In this document: positions 1-5,781 of the stretch, piece by piece
How the letters are laid out: every line of letters starts with the position of its first letter
Numbering within the stretch: the stretch's first letter is position 1
Origin: a virus
Strand: one strand, 5' to 3'
DNA length: 21,161 nucleotides
Virus record (IMG/VR): IMGVR_UViG_3300034063_000810
Coordinates: 1 to 21,161 of that record
The notes under the pieces: generated by a model
Told to the model about the DNA's origin: nothing
Databases searched by the model: none
What the model saw: only the letters and a program-made list of their open reading frames with translations
Position numbers and translations under genes: made by a program

Positions 1-30
1 CCCACGCTAGCAGCCGGGAGTGCCTGTCTG

Positions 31-43
31 TATACTCTCGCGT
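31..43 (+). promoter_or_regulatory. Leaderless-type -10 promoter of the first gene
   Basis: TATACT at 31-36 is followed by exactly 7 nt and then the ATG at 44, so transcription would start on or next to the start codon. A TG pair lies directly upstream of the box. No good -35 or Shine-Dalgarno sequence is visible. The same geometry recurs before the ATGs at 507, 4285, 7629 and 10835. The role is inferred from that recurrence. Confidence 0.6.
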
Positions 44-496
44 ATGCAAACGATCACATGGATGGACAATCGGAATCTGATGGGGGAACTGTGGCCGAAG
101 TGGATGCTCGAGCCTGAATTGTCGCGTCTCTTGAACGAGCGATGGGGGTCGCTGCACCAGGACAAGCTGCGCGAATGCATCCGCCAGCACCGCCTCGAGC
201 GCGACACGAAGCCGGACATTGCTGCGATTCACAAAGCGTACTGCGCGATTGTGCCGCAGGCCGATGTCCTTGCGCGTGGCGAAGTCGTACAGACTCGGCG
301 CGATGCGACCTCTTTGCAAGGCCCGTCCCTGGCCGACTACGCGGATTGGGATGCGTGGGCCAAGGGGGTGCTATCGACCGCGACCCAGCAGGAGATCGAA
401 GCAGCGCAAGAGCGTCTAGGCATCAGCCCCGACACGCACCGCGTACTGGCGGTCGCCATCGACTATTGCCGCAAGAACCCCGCACCCCGGAGGTAG
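44..496 (+). CDS. Unknown phage protein, possibly a replication helper
   Basis: A 150-residue protein. The ATG at 44 is chosen because it lies 7 nt downstream of a TATACT -10 box; a GTG at 20 would add eight residues. The N-terminal half is helical in character and reads L-WPKW...LL-ERWG...L-ECIR-H, followed by KPDIAAI. This resembles the layout of phage helicase-loader or replisome-organiser N-terminal domains (tryptophan-rich helices, then a P-x-I-x-x-I element). The resemblance is weak and from memory. No catalytic motif is visible. It is followed after 10 nt by the next small gene. Function is unassigned. Confidence 0.6.
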   Translation: MQTITWMDNRNLMGELWPKWMLEPELSRLLNERWGSLHQDKLRECIRQHRLERDTKPDIAAIHKAYCAIVPQADVLARGEVVQTRRDATSLQGPSLADYADWDAWAKGVLSTATQQEIEAAQERLGISPDTHRVLAVAIDYCRKNPAPRR

Positions 497-506
497 ACTC
501 ATGCAC
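494..506 (+). promoter_or_regulatory. Leaderless-type -10 promoter overlapping an SD-led start
   Basis: TAGACT at 494-499 is followed by 7 nt and the ATG at 507. GGAGG at 489-493 is correctly placed, 7 nt away, for another in-frame ATG at 501. The gene could therefore start at 501 on read-through mRNA and at 507 on its own leaderless mRNA. Confidence 0.55.
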
Positions 507-806
507 ATGGGCAAGCGCCGGCGTGTCGCCGCCATCCTTCTGTCGGGCTTCGATGACTGCCTCCTCGGGGTGTCCTACCCCCGCAGCGGGGAGCGCGGCA
601 TCCCGGTGGCCGTCTATTCGGCGGACATGATCGCAGCTCGGCTACGGGACAATGACGGCATGAGCCACCGCGATGCCAAGGCGTTCGTGGCCGATCAGAT
701 TGAGCAGGAGTGGCTTGGGGCCGGCACACCCCGGATCGTGTGGGCGGCGACCGCCAACGACTTCGGGGTGGCGGAAGATCCCCCAGCGCCGCCGCAGGCC
801 GCCTAG
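507..806 (+). CDS. Unknown small phage protein
   Basis: A 99-residue protein from the leaderless-type ATG at 507, or 101 residues from the SD-served ATG at 501. The N-terminus is basic (GKRRRR-like), followed by a hydrophobic strand AAILLSGFDD, then a central stretch with AVYSADMIAARLRDNDGMS and FVADQIEQEWLG. The C-terminus is proline- and alanine-rich. No family is recognised. It is bounded downstream by a GC-rich gap with a hairpin and a promoter, so it probably ends the first short transcription unit. Confidence 0.6.
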   Translation: MGKRRRVAAILLSGFDDCLLGVSYPRSGERGIPVAVYSADMIAARLRDNDGMSHRDAKAFVADQIEQEWLGAGTPRIVWAATANDFGVAEDPPAPPQAA

Positions 807-872
807 GTTGCCCCAGGACGCGCCCGCCCCGCCCGGACGGCCGGAAGGGCATCCTGCGCCCCCTGCCCTGTA

Positions 873-891
873 GGGGCCGTCCTACGGCCTC
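873..891 (+). terminator. Hairpin, possible terminator
   Basis: GGCCGT at 875-880 and ACGGCC at 884-889 form a perfect 6-bp stem with a 3-nt loop, extendable by a G-T and a G-C pair to 873-891. An AT-rich stretch follows but not a real T run. It lies between the gene ending at 806 and the promoter at 924-951, where a terminator is plausible. The rest of 807-923 is GC-rich and shows nothing else I can identify. Confidence 0.4.
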
Positions 892-923
892 AAATAATTC
901 TACGAAATATCCGTGCTACCCCC

Positions 924-951
924 TTGACAGGCGTATACGCGGGGCTAACAT
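924..951 (+). promoter_or_regulatory. Sigma70-type promoter
   Basis: A perfect -35 box TTGACA (924-929) is separated by 16 nt from TAACAT (946-951). Transcription would start near 958, giving a leader of about 50 nt before the ATG at 1007. This is the only promoter in the window with an obvious -35 box. The spacer holds a perfect palindrome (931-940). Confidence 0.7.
931..940 (+). promoter_or_regulatory. Palindromic operator candidate
   Basis: GCGTATACGC is a perfect 10-bp palindrome sitting entirely between the -35 and -10 boxes, a position where a bound dimeric repressor would block polymerase. The binding protein is not known; the winged-helix protein at 1711-1983 and the HTH-like protein at 4285-4536 are candidates from this window. 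Confidence 0.4.
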
Positions 952-956
952 TCACC

Positions 957-991
957 GTGTCGTAGGAACGCACGTTGCGCAAGCGCGACAC
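957..991 (+). other. Structured 5' leader with inverted repeat
   Basis: GTGTCG (957-962) and CGACAC (986-991) form the outer arms of an inverted repeat. Inside it lie a small CGCA/TGCG stem (969-979) and the palindrome TTGCGCAA (975-982). The structure starts close to the predicted transcription start and ends three bases before the SD (GAGGAG, 994-999). It could protect the mRNA end, tune translation, or act as a DNA operator. Confidence 0.4.
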
Positions 992-1006
992 AACGAGGAG
1001 ACAGCC

Positions 1007-1312
1007 ATGACCACCAAGACCGACAACCGCAAGCCCGCCGCTCGCCGCGAAATCGCCGCCCGTAACGCTTTCAACGCAGCCTCCGCTGCTTGCAATCAAA
1101 TCAGCGCGATGATCGGTGCAACAGAAATCGCCCGCCGCGAATACGAAACCACGGATGCCGCCGCGAGTGAGGCATACGCGAAGGCCACCGAAGACCTTCG
1201 CAAGCTGCACGACCGCTTGATTGAAATCGCGGAGGCAGCCGACCTGGCCTCCATGATGGCCGAAAAGCGCGCGTTCTACCGCGCACTCGGTGTGAAGATT
1301 GCCGCCCTGTAA
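1007..1312 (+). CDS. Unknown alanine-rich helical protein
   Basis: A 101-residue protein. The ATG at 1007 is preceded by GAGGAG (994-999) at good spacing, downstream of the TTGACA/TAACAT promoter. The N-terminus is basic (KTDNRKPAARREIAARN). The rest is almost all predicted helix, rich in Ala and charged residues (for example EDLRKLHDRLIEIAEAADLASMM), consistent with a coiled coil. No catalytic or metal-binding motif is visible. It has its own strong promoter and a downstream terminator-like hairpin, so it may be a well-expressed early gene. No family is recognised. Confidence 0.75.
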   Translation: MTTKTDNRKPAARREIAARNAFNAASAACNQISAMIGATEIARREYETTDAAASEAYAKATEDLRKLHDRLIEIAEAADLASMMAEKRAFYRALGVKIAAL

Positions 1313-1321
1313 CCACTAACC

Positions 1322-1343
1322 GGGGCGATGCGACCGCCCCTTT
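1322..1343 (+). terminator. Intrinsic-terminator-like hairpin
   Basis: GGGGCG (1322-1327) pairs with CGCCCC (1335-1340) around a 7-nt loop and is followed by TTT (1341-1343). It begins 10 nt after the stop codon of the preceding gene. The short T tract suggests partial termination. Confidence 0.55.
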
Positions 1344-1354
1344 CCAACCCACCC

Positions 1355-1714
1355 ATGATTACAGCACAAACACTCATCGACTCTGACCCCGTGCATCAGA
1401 TGCTCTCCACCCGCGCCCTGCACGTTCTCATGATCGGGCAGGCGATCCCGACCGTGGGCGACCTTGCCGCCGTTGACCGCGCCACCGCGGCCAAGTGGCG
1501 GCAATGCGGCGCGGTCACCCTGGCCGAATTCGACCGCCTCCTGCGCTCCGCAGGACTGTGGTGGGGTGGGCAGCACTCGGGCGACATCGAAGCCGTCCGC
1601 GCTCGCCTCAAGGAACTCGAGGAGGCCAACGCCGTCCTGCGCGCCATGCTTGCCCCCAACACGCTGGCGGCCTTCGACCGCTACACGCAGCTCGTGAAGG
1701 AGTACGCGCAATGA
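1355..1714 (+). CDS. RNA polymerase alpha-CTD-like protein with coiled coil
   Basis: A 119-residue protein. Residues 16-68 read like the helix-hairpin-helix fold of the alpha subunit C-terminal domain: LSTRALHVL, then IPTVGDL, QCGAVTLAEFDRLL and SAGL. The E. coli pattern is LTVRSANCL...IGDL...NLGKKSLTEI...RGL. The arginine matching Arg265 is kept (R20), as are the glycine (G52) and the acidic residue (E58), but Asn268 becomes H23 and the KK pair becomes AV. A charged helix (about 75-93) follows and could form a coiled coil. An ATG at 1328 lies in the terminator loop and is unlikely; 1355 has no clear SD. It could act on host transcription, or be a generic HhH DNA-binding protein. Inferred from sequence pattern. 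Confidence 0.65.
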   Translation: MITAQTLIDSDPVHQMLSTRALHVLMIGQAIPTVGDLAAVDRATAAKWRQCGAVTLAEFDRLLRSAGLWWGGQHSGDIEAVRARLKELEEANAVLRAMLAPNTLAAFDRYTQLVKEYAQ

Positions 1715-1983
1715 AGCACAAGCGCACAGGCCGCCGGCGCGGCTACGCCGACCTCTTCGACCGCGTCGTCTTCCTTGTTGTCCAGGCTGACCGAAACACG
1801 TACTACACGCGCCGCGAACTTGCCGCGATTTGGGGATGCAGCCCCAGGGCGGTCTCCCATCTCGTGGATCACGCCAAGCACACCTACGGAGTGCGCGTGC
1901 GCTCCGTGACCGAACGCAACCGGGGCTACGAACTCGTCAGCCCCGGTGTCCTCAACCTCAACGCCCTCAAGGAACGCGCATGA
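1711..1983 (+). CDS. Small winged-helix DNA-binding protein
   Basis: A 90-residue protein whose ATG overlaps the preceding stop as ATGA; GAAGGAG (1695-1701) serves as SD. A very basic start (KHKRTGRRRG) is followed by a helix (LFDRVVFLVVQ), an HTH-like segment at about residues 33-54 (TRRELAAIWGCSPRAVSHLV) and a possible wing ending in NRGYELVSP. This is the layout of a winged helix, but no exact family can be named. It may regulate the early genes, including the palindromic promoter upstream. It is translationally coupled to the alpha-CTD-like gene. Confidence 0.65.
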   Translation: MKHKRTGRRRGYADLFDRVVFLVVQADRNTYYTRRELAAIWGCSPRAVSHLVDHAKHTYGVRVRSVTERNRGYELVSPGVLNLNALKERA

Positions 1984-2279
1984 TCGAACTACCGGAAAAC
2001 CTCTTGCCATTTGAGCGCAACCGAATCAATGACCTACGCAAACTTGCCGACAAGGCCGGACCAGCGACCGCGTTCGCAACGGAACAGGTGGTGTCCATGC
2101 TTGTGAGCGCGTTGCAACACAACTGGGACTCCGCCGACAAGCACCGCGCCGAGCGCGACCGCCTGGAATCCATCATCGTGCGCTTGGGCGGCGGGTTCGA
2201 CCGTCGCGGCCTCGAGGGCGAACCACCCGGCATCATGGTGCAGCACGGCATTCACACCGTGGTGGAGGACTCCCGATGA
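1980..2279 (+). CDS. Unknown small phage protein
   Basis: A 99-residue protein starting at an ATGA overlap, with AAGGA upstream as SD. It has a helical N-terminal half (FERNRINDLRKLADKAG, then VVSMLVSALQHNWDSA) and a short charged helix containing AERDRLESII, which recalls the AERDEARR helix of the downstream family, followed by a glycine-rich tail. The last codons encode EDSR within the repeated gene-end/SD sequence GGAGGACTCCCGATGA, which sets up translation of the next gene. Function unknown. Confidence 0.7.
   Translation: MIELPENLLPFERNRINDLRKLADKAGPATAFATEQVVSMLVSALQHNWDSADKHRAERDRLESIIVRLGGGFDRRGLEGEPPGIMVQHGIHTVVEDSR
2264..2279 (+). repeat. Gene-end/SD repeat, copy 1 of 3
   Basis: GGAGGACTCCCGATGA. 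It encodes the C-terminal EDSR and stop of one gene, contains the SD (GGAGGA) and supplies the overlapping ATGA start of the next. Identical 16-nt copies are at 3237-3252 and 3821-3836. Confidence 0.85.
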
Positions 2280-2527
2280 GCAAACCCACCAACAACGTGA
2301 GTCGGCTGGCAACAATTGCCAAAATGATGGAGGATGGTAATTGGTATTCATCGGCAAAAGTGGTGCTTGCCGCCGCCGACGAAATCGAACGCCTCACCGC
2401 CGAGCGCGATGAGGCGCGGCGGATGTATTGCGGACGGGTTTCCCGCGATGTGCCGCTTGATGCGTTTGATATTGCGAAGAATCACGGTTGGGGTTGCTTT
2501 CCACAGGAGGACGAGTCATGCCAGTAG
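2276..2527 (+). CDS. Small coiled-coil protein of the ERDEARR/GWxCF family, copy 1
   Basis: An 83-residue protein starting at an ATGA overlap 7 nt after GGAGGA. After a helical N-terminus comes the family core: ADEIERLTAERDEARRMYC, a variable linker, and a C-terminal IAKNHGWGCFPQED. The same plan is seen at 2693-2971, 2968-3252 and 3833-4048. The helix looks like a short coiled coil, and the C-terminal Trp/Cys/aromatic element could be an interaction tail. No enzymatic motif is visible. The base composition around here is less GC-rich than in the structural genes. Function unknown. Confidence 0.75.
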   Translation: MSKPTNNVSRLATIAKMMEDGNWYSSAKVVLAAADEIERLTAERDEARRMYCGRVSRDVPLDAFDIAKNHGWGCFPQEDESCQ

Positions 2528-2703
2528 GCGGCAGATACAAGAACACAAAGTACGGACACAACGCATCGGGCGACGATGTGTTCTTCATCCTCATCCCGAT
2601 ATTCGCGGTCGTCCTGCTCATTGCGATGATCGGGGAGGCTCGGAGAGCCAAGAGCAGCACGAACCACAACACCACACAGAAGGAGACTCGCCATGTTCAG
2701 TAA
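2518..2703 (+). CDS. Small single-pass membrane protein
   Basis: A 61-residue protein. The ATG at 2518 overlaps the end of the previous gene by 10 nt and is preceded by AGGAGG (2505-2510). Residues 21-39 (VFFILIPIFAVVLLIAMIG) are one clear transmembrane segment. A short basic/polar N-terminus precedes it, and a polar basic tail (EARRAKSSTNHNTTQKETR) follows. No lysis partner or spanin-like motif is near, so a holin role is not supported; a superinfection-exclusion or membrane-anchoring role is possible but not shown. Confidence 0.65.
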   Translation: MPVGGRYKNTKYGHNASGDDVFFILIPIFAVVLLIAMIGEARRAKSSTNHNTTQKETRHVQ

Positions 2704-2971
2704 CACCTGCGCCATGACACTCGCACAGAAGTCCGACTGCATCCTCGCCCAGACGCGAGGATTGAGCGGAGCGACACCGAACGCCACGCAACTCATCGAA
2801 GAACTGCGGTGGGCGTTGGAGGAGAACAGGAAGGAAGTCGAACGCCTTCACAAAGAGCGGGATGACGCAAGATTTCGGCTCTGCAAAGTCGTTGGGGACA
2901 ACCGCGAAATGTGGGCCGATGATGTAGCAAAGGAATACGGGTGGTCATACTTGAATGGGGACGGCAAGTGA
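2693..2971 (+). CDS. Small coiled-coil protein of the ERDEARR/GWxCF family, copy 2
   Basis: A 92-residue protein, ATG at 2693 preceded by AGAAGGAGA, overlapping the membrane-protein gene by 11 nt. The N-terminal half differs from the other copies (LIEELRWALEENRKEVERL). The core is RLHKERDDARFRLC and the tail is VAKEYGWSYLNGDGK, where the usual Cys after GW-x is replaced by Tyr. It ends in the second type of gene-end repeat (GGACGGCAAGTGAGC), which leads into a GTG start. Confidence 0.75.
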   Translation: MFSNTCAMTLAQKSDCILAQTRGLSGATPNATQLIEELRWALEENRKEVERLHKERDDARFRLCKVVGDNREMWADDVAKEYGWSYLNGDGK

Positions 2972-2973
2972 GC
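2959..2973 (+). repeat. Gene-end/GTG-start repeat, copy 1 of 2
   Basis: GGACGGCAAGTGAGC encodes DGK and the stop of one gene and the GTG-AGC start of the next. The same 15 nt occur at 4036-4050. Confidence 0.8.
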
Positions 2974-3252
2974 AAGAAGAAACCAAAGACGATTGATGCT
3001 TCCTGCCCCGTTACGTTGATGGGGTGCGAAGGAGAAGTGATCGTAGAGATGACTCCGACCGAGGCAGTTTCGATGCTCGAAAAGGCATGGCAGGAAAACA
3101 AGCGACTGCGGCAGGAGAACGCAACCATCACCGCCGAGCGCGACGAGGCAAGGCGGGAGGTGTGTCGGATGGCGACCGCTCACCACGGCGACCCACAAGC
3201 AATTGCGTGTGAACGCGGGTGGAGTTGCTTCAAGCGGGAGGACTCCCGATGA
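2968..3252 (+). CDS. Small coiled-coil protein of the ERDEARR/GWxCF family, copy 3
   Basis: A 94-residue protein from a GTG start overlapping the preceding TGA (GTGA), served by the GGGGACGG stretch. It has a distinct N-terminal part with two cysteines (CPVTLMGC), then a long helix (AVSMLEKAWQENKRLRQE), the family core TAERDEARREVC and the tail ACERGWSCFKREDSR. The conserved Cys near the core plus the CF tail fits copies 1 and 4. The gene ends in GGAGGACTCCCGATGA, coupling it to the methyltransferase gene. Confidence 0.7.
   Translation: MSKKKPKTIDASCPVTLMGCEGEVIVEMTPTEAVSMLEKAWQENKRLRQENATITAERDEARREVCRMATAHHGDPQAIACERGWSCFKREDSR
3237..3252 (+). repeat. Gene-end/SD repeat, copy 2 of 3
   Basis: GGAGGACTCCCGATGA, identical to 2264-2279 and 3821-3836; it couples the small coiled-coil gene to the Dam-type methyltransferase gene. 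Confidence 0.85.
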
Positions 3253-3836
3253 ATCTGTATTCCCTGCCGGAAATGGAAATTAACGGTAGCGATGAGGTCT
3301 ACACCCCGCCGTGTTTGTTTGAGCGCCTTGGACTGACATTTGACATTGATGTCTGCGCGCCAACTGGCGGCCTTCCGTGGATACCAGCAACTCGGCATTT
3401 CTCGATTGCCGAAAACGGATTGGCGCAGCCGTGGGATGGTCGCGTTTGGTGCAATCCCCCGTACTCAAACGCCACGCCGTGGATTCGCAAGTTCATAGAG
3501 CATCGAAACGGGATCATCCTGATTCCAATGTGTCGATCACGGGCTTTCATCGAATTGTGGAATGCAGCTGATGCCGTTTGCGTGCCATCCGCTTTCAACA
3601 TCACGGGCGATTCGTGCCATTTTCTCAAGGACAACAAGAAACGGCTGATCGGATTTGCGGTGATGCTTGCAGCATTTGGGCCATCCTGTGCCAAAGCACT
3701 CAAGCAAACGGGACATACGCGACACAGTCAGAACCACGCCGAAGCAATGCTAGAGAGAATTCACCACCTGGAATACGATCAAGCGTGTTCCGATGGATGG
3801 GATGAACGCACCGAATTGCCGGAGGACTCCCGATGA
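3249..3836 (+). CDS. dam: Phage DNA N6-adenine methyltransferase (Dam family)
   Basis: A 195-residue protein from the ATGA overlap at 3249. It fits the phage Dam family that methylates adenine with S-adenosylmethionine. The N-terminus has DEVYTPP (15-21), where this family usually has DEWxTP, then FDIDVCAP. The catalytic motif is NPPY at residues 69-72 in VWCNPPYSN. A strand IILIPMCRSR and later VCVPSAFNI complete the Rossmann-like core. The length is normal for the family. The target cannot be read from sequence; GATC is common in this window, so it is not avoided. The likely role is protection from host restriction. The final EDSR is encoded by the repeat that couples it to the next gene. 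Confidence 0.88.
   Translation: MNLYSLPEMEINGSDEVYTPPCLFERLGLTFDIDVCAPTGGLPWIPATRHFSIAENGLAQPWDGRVWCNPPYSNATPWIRKFIEHRNGIILIPMCRSRAFIELWNAADAVCVPSAFNITGDSCHFLKDNKKRLIGFAVMLAAFGPSCAKALKQTGHTRHSQNHAEAMLERIHHLEYDQACSDGWDERTELPEDSR
3821..3836 (+). repeat. Gene-end/SD repeat, copy 3 of 3
   Basis: GGAGGACTCCCGATGA, identical to 2264-2279 and 3237-3252; it forms the end of the Dam-type gene and the start signal of the next. Confidence 0.85.
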
Positions 3837-4048
3837 AGGACATCGTCACGCAGCTTCGCGCCAACAGCGAGTGCCTTGCGCCGTCGATCATGCTCGAGGC
3901 CGCCGACACCATCGAACGCCTCACCATTGAGCGCGACAAGGCTAGGCGGGAGTTATGCCAGGAGATATTCACCAACGGTGGACTCCGACCAAGCGAATAC
4001 GCAAGACATCGCTGCTGGGATTGCTACAAGCAGGAGGACGGCAAGTGA
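3833..4048 (+). CDS. Small coiled-coil protein of the ERDEARR/GWxCF family, copy 4
   Basis: A 71-residue protein, the shortest and cleanest copy, starting at an ATGA overlap. It runs MKDIVTQLR, then LEAADTIERLTIERDKARRELC and the tail YARHRCWDCYKQEDGK, where Cys replaces the Gly before Trp. Its core shares a 15-nt identical stretch, ATCGAACGCCTCACC, with copy 1, so at least these two copies look like duplicates. It ends in the DGK/GTG-start repeat. Confidence 0.75.
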   Translation: MKDIVTQLRANSECLAPSIMLEAADTIERLTIERDKARRELCQEIFTNGGLRPSEYARHRCWDCYKQEDGK

Positions 4049-4050
4049 GC
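4036..4050 (+). repeat. Gene-end/GTG-start repeat, copy 2 of 2
   Basis: GGACGGCAAGTGAGC, identical to 2959-2973, here preceded by AGGA so that the full SD is AGGAGGA (4032-4038). Confidence 0.8.
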
Positions 4051-4242
4051 GACTGGAACGACAAAACCGTGCCATTAGGCAAGCGAAAGCAGGACTTCGT
4101 TCGATGGGCTTTGACGAAAGGCATGGACATCAGACAAGCAAAACTAGCCTGCTACCGACACTTCCGAAAAGAGATTGAAGCGCAGGACGAACGGGAATAT
4201 TGGAAAGCCGTTTCGGAAGCAGATGAAAGAGGAATTCGATGA
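4045..4242 (+). CDS. Small basic protein, unknown
   Basis: A 65-residue protein from a GTG start overlapping the preceding stop, with AGGAGGA as SD. It is charged and helical throughout: a basic start (GKRKQDFVRWALTKGMD), a middle stretch RQAKLACYRHFRKEIEAQ, and an acidic end (YWKAVSEADERG). A small HTH is conceivable but not convincing. It is the last gene of the early run, followed by a 42-nt gap carrying the next promoter. Confidence 0.6.
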   Translation: MSDWNDKTVPLGKRKQDFVRWALTKGMDIRQAKLACYRHFRKEIEAQDEREYWKAVSEADERGIR

Positions 4243-4271
4243 GCGGCGACTCATCCGCAGCCAGCCCGTGA

Positions 4272-4284
4272 TATGCTTCCGCGT
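4272..4284 (+). promoter_or_regulatory. Leaderless-type extended -10 promoter
   Basis: TATGCT at 4272-4277 has a TG one base upstream (4269-4270), making an extended -10, and is followed by exactly 7 nt and the ATG at 4285. No SD precedes this ATG, which supports leaderless translation. Confidence 0.65.
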
Positions 4285-4536
4285 ATGGCAGTAATCACGA
4301 CCTACGATCAATTCAAGGCCACCATCACCGAAGCCGTGGCCGCCGCCGGCGGCACGCGATCCGGCCTTGCCCGCGAGATGGAAGCCAACGGCATCCTGCG
4401 CGCCCATACCGTCCGATGCCTCCTCGGCACACCCGGCACGGTCATCGGGAAGCGCAAGCCCACCTTCGACTCCATCCTGAAGGTGGCGAACGCCGCCGGG
4501 TTCGACCTCATCCTGATGGAAAGGAAGCACAAGTGA
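4285..4536 (+). CDS. Small HTH-like regulator
   Basis: An 83-residue protein. The ATG at 4285 is 7 nt after a TATGCT box and lacks an SD; an in-frame ATG at 4273 lies inside that box and is less likely. Residues 10-47 (FKATITEAV...GTRSGLAREMEANG...HTVRCLL) look like a helix-turn-helix. The C-terminal part, FDSILKVANAAGFDLIL, matches the end of many small Xre-type regulators and antitoxins. There is no toxin-like partner: the coupled downstream gene (GTGA overlap) is a DNA methyltransferase, so it may control that gene. The Xre-type assignment is moderate. Confidence 0.65.
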   Translation: MAVITTYDQFKATITEAVAAAGGTRSGLAREMEANGILRAHTVRCLLGTPGTVIGKRKPTFDSILKVANAAGFDLILMERKHK

Positions 4537-5780
4537 GCAAGGCCAAGACCCCCAGCGGCGTGGACATGGGCATCGTGGACATTCCCTGCGCCGAGCTACA
4601 CAACGACCCGGCCAACGTCCGCAAGCACGGGGAGCAGAACCTGGCTGCCATCAAGGCTAGCCTTGCCCGCTTTGGCCAACAGAAGCCCATCGTGGTCAAC
4701 CAGGACGGGGTGGTCATCGCCGGAAACGGAACCCTGATGGCCGCCCGCGCCCTGGGGTGGCAGACCATCAAGGCCGTCCGCACCAACCTCGCCGGCAGCG
4801 AGGCGACCGCCTTTGCCATCGCGGACAACCGCACCGCCGAACTGGCCGAATGGGACGATGCCGCCCTCCAGCAGCAGCTCGCCGCCATCGCCATCGACGA
4901 CGAGGAACTCCTTGCCGCCACAGGATTTGACGAGAAGGAACTCGCCAAGCTCGCCGCCGCCAACGCGCCCGAGGTGACCGAGGACGATGTACCCGAGCCG
5001 CCCGCCGACCCCATCACGCAACCCGGCGACCTGTGGCTGCTGGGCAAGCATCGCCTGCTCTGCGGGGACAGCACCAAGGCCGAGGACGTGGAGCGGCTGA
5101 TGAACGGCCATCGCGCCGACCTGATGCTTACCGACCCGCCCTACAACGTGGCGCTCGGAGTAGGGGAATCGCCGGAAGAAGCCAAGAGGCGGAATCGACG
5201 CGTGGACGGAAAGGTGGTTGCCAACGACAGCATGGGCGACACCGACTTCCGCGAGTTTCTCGTCGCCTGCTTTACTGCGGCATTCAGCAGCATGAAGCCC
5301 GGAGCGTCGTTCTACGTCTTCCACGCGGATAGTGAGGGGTACAACTTTCGCGGAGCAATCAGGGATTGCGGCCAGGTCGTGCGGCAGTGCCTGATCTGGG
5401 CCAAGGACATACTCATCATGGGCCGGCAGGACTACCAGTGGCAGCACGAACCGTGCCTGTACGGCTGGAAGGACGGCGCGGCCCACGGCTGGTACAGCGA
5501 CCGAAAGCAGACCACGCTGCTGCGCTTTGACCGCCCCAAGCGCAGCGAGGAACACCCGACGATGAAGCCCGTGGGCATGTTCGCCTACCTGATGGGAAAC
5601 AGCACCGCGCCCCAAGGACTGGCCTACGACCCGTTCCTCGGCAGCGGCACCACTCTCGTTGCCGCCGAGCAGCTTGGGCGCGTCTGCTACGGCATGGAAA
5701 TCAGCCCCGCGTACTGCGATGTCATCGTGAAGCGGTGGGAAACCCTGACCGGGCAGACGGCAACCCGCGAGGAAGTGTAA
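4533..5780 (+). CDS. ParB-domain/DNA methyltransferase fusion
   Basis: A 415-residue protein from a GTG that overlaps the preceding stop (GTGA), with AAAGGAAG as SD. The N-terminal part (about 17-105) is a ParB/sulfiredoxin-like domain (HNDPANVRKHGEQ, IVVNQDGVVIAGNGTL). The C-terminal part is an N6-adenine or N4-cytosine methyltransferase of the beta order: catalytic DPPY at 201-204 comes before the SAM-binding motif DPFLGSGTT at 366-374. PTMKPV, just before the latter, is typical of the family. This fusion is widespread in phages and prophages. Likely role: modification of phage DNA; the site is unknown. Whether the ParB domain binds or cuts DNA here is open. Confidence 0.92.
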   Translation: MSKAKTPSGVDMGIVDIPCAELHNDPANVRKHGEQNLAAIKASLARFGQQKPIVVNQDGVVIAGNGTLMAARALGWQTIKAVRTNLAGSEATAFAIADNRTAELAEWDDAALQQQLAAIAIDDEELLAATGFDEKELAKLAAANAPEVTEDDVPEPPADPITQPGDLWLLGKHRLLCGDSTKAEDVERLMNGHRADLMLTDPPYNVALGVGESPEEAKRRNRRVDGKVVANDSMGDTDFREFLVACFTAAFSSMKPGASFYVFHADSEGYNFRGAIRDCGQVVRQCLIWAKDILIMGRQDYQWQHEPCLYGWKDGAAHGWYSDRKQTTLLRFDRPKRSEEHPTMKPVGMFAYLMGNSTAPQGLAYDPFLGSGTTLVAAEQLGRVCYGMEISPAYCDVIVKRWETLTGQTATREEV

Positions 5781-5781
5781 G

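Noticed and set aside
2518-2703. Holin
   Set aside because: One transmembrane segment fits some holins, but there is no endolysin or spanin nearby and the gene sits among early accessory genes.
2264-4050. CRISPR or other spaced repeat array
   Set aside because: The repeats are 15-16 bp, irregularly spaced and sit at gene junctions as coding ends and ribosome binding sites.
4285-5780. Toxin-antitoxin pair
   Set aside because: The small HTH-like protein resembles an antitoxin, but its coupled partner is a clear methyltransferase and no toxin-like protein is adjacent.
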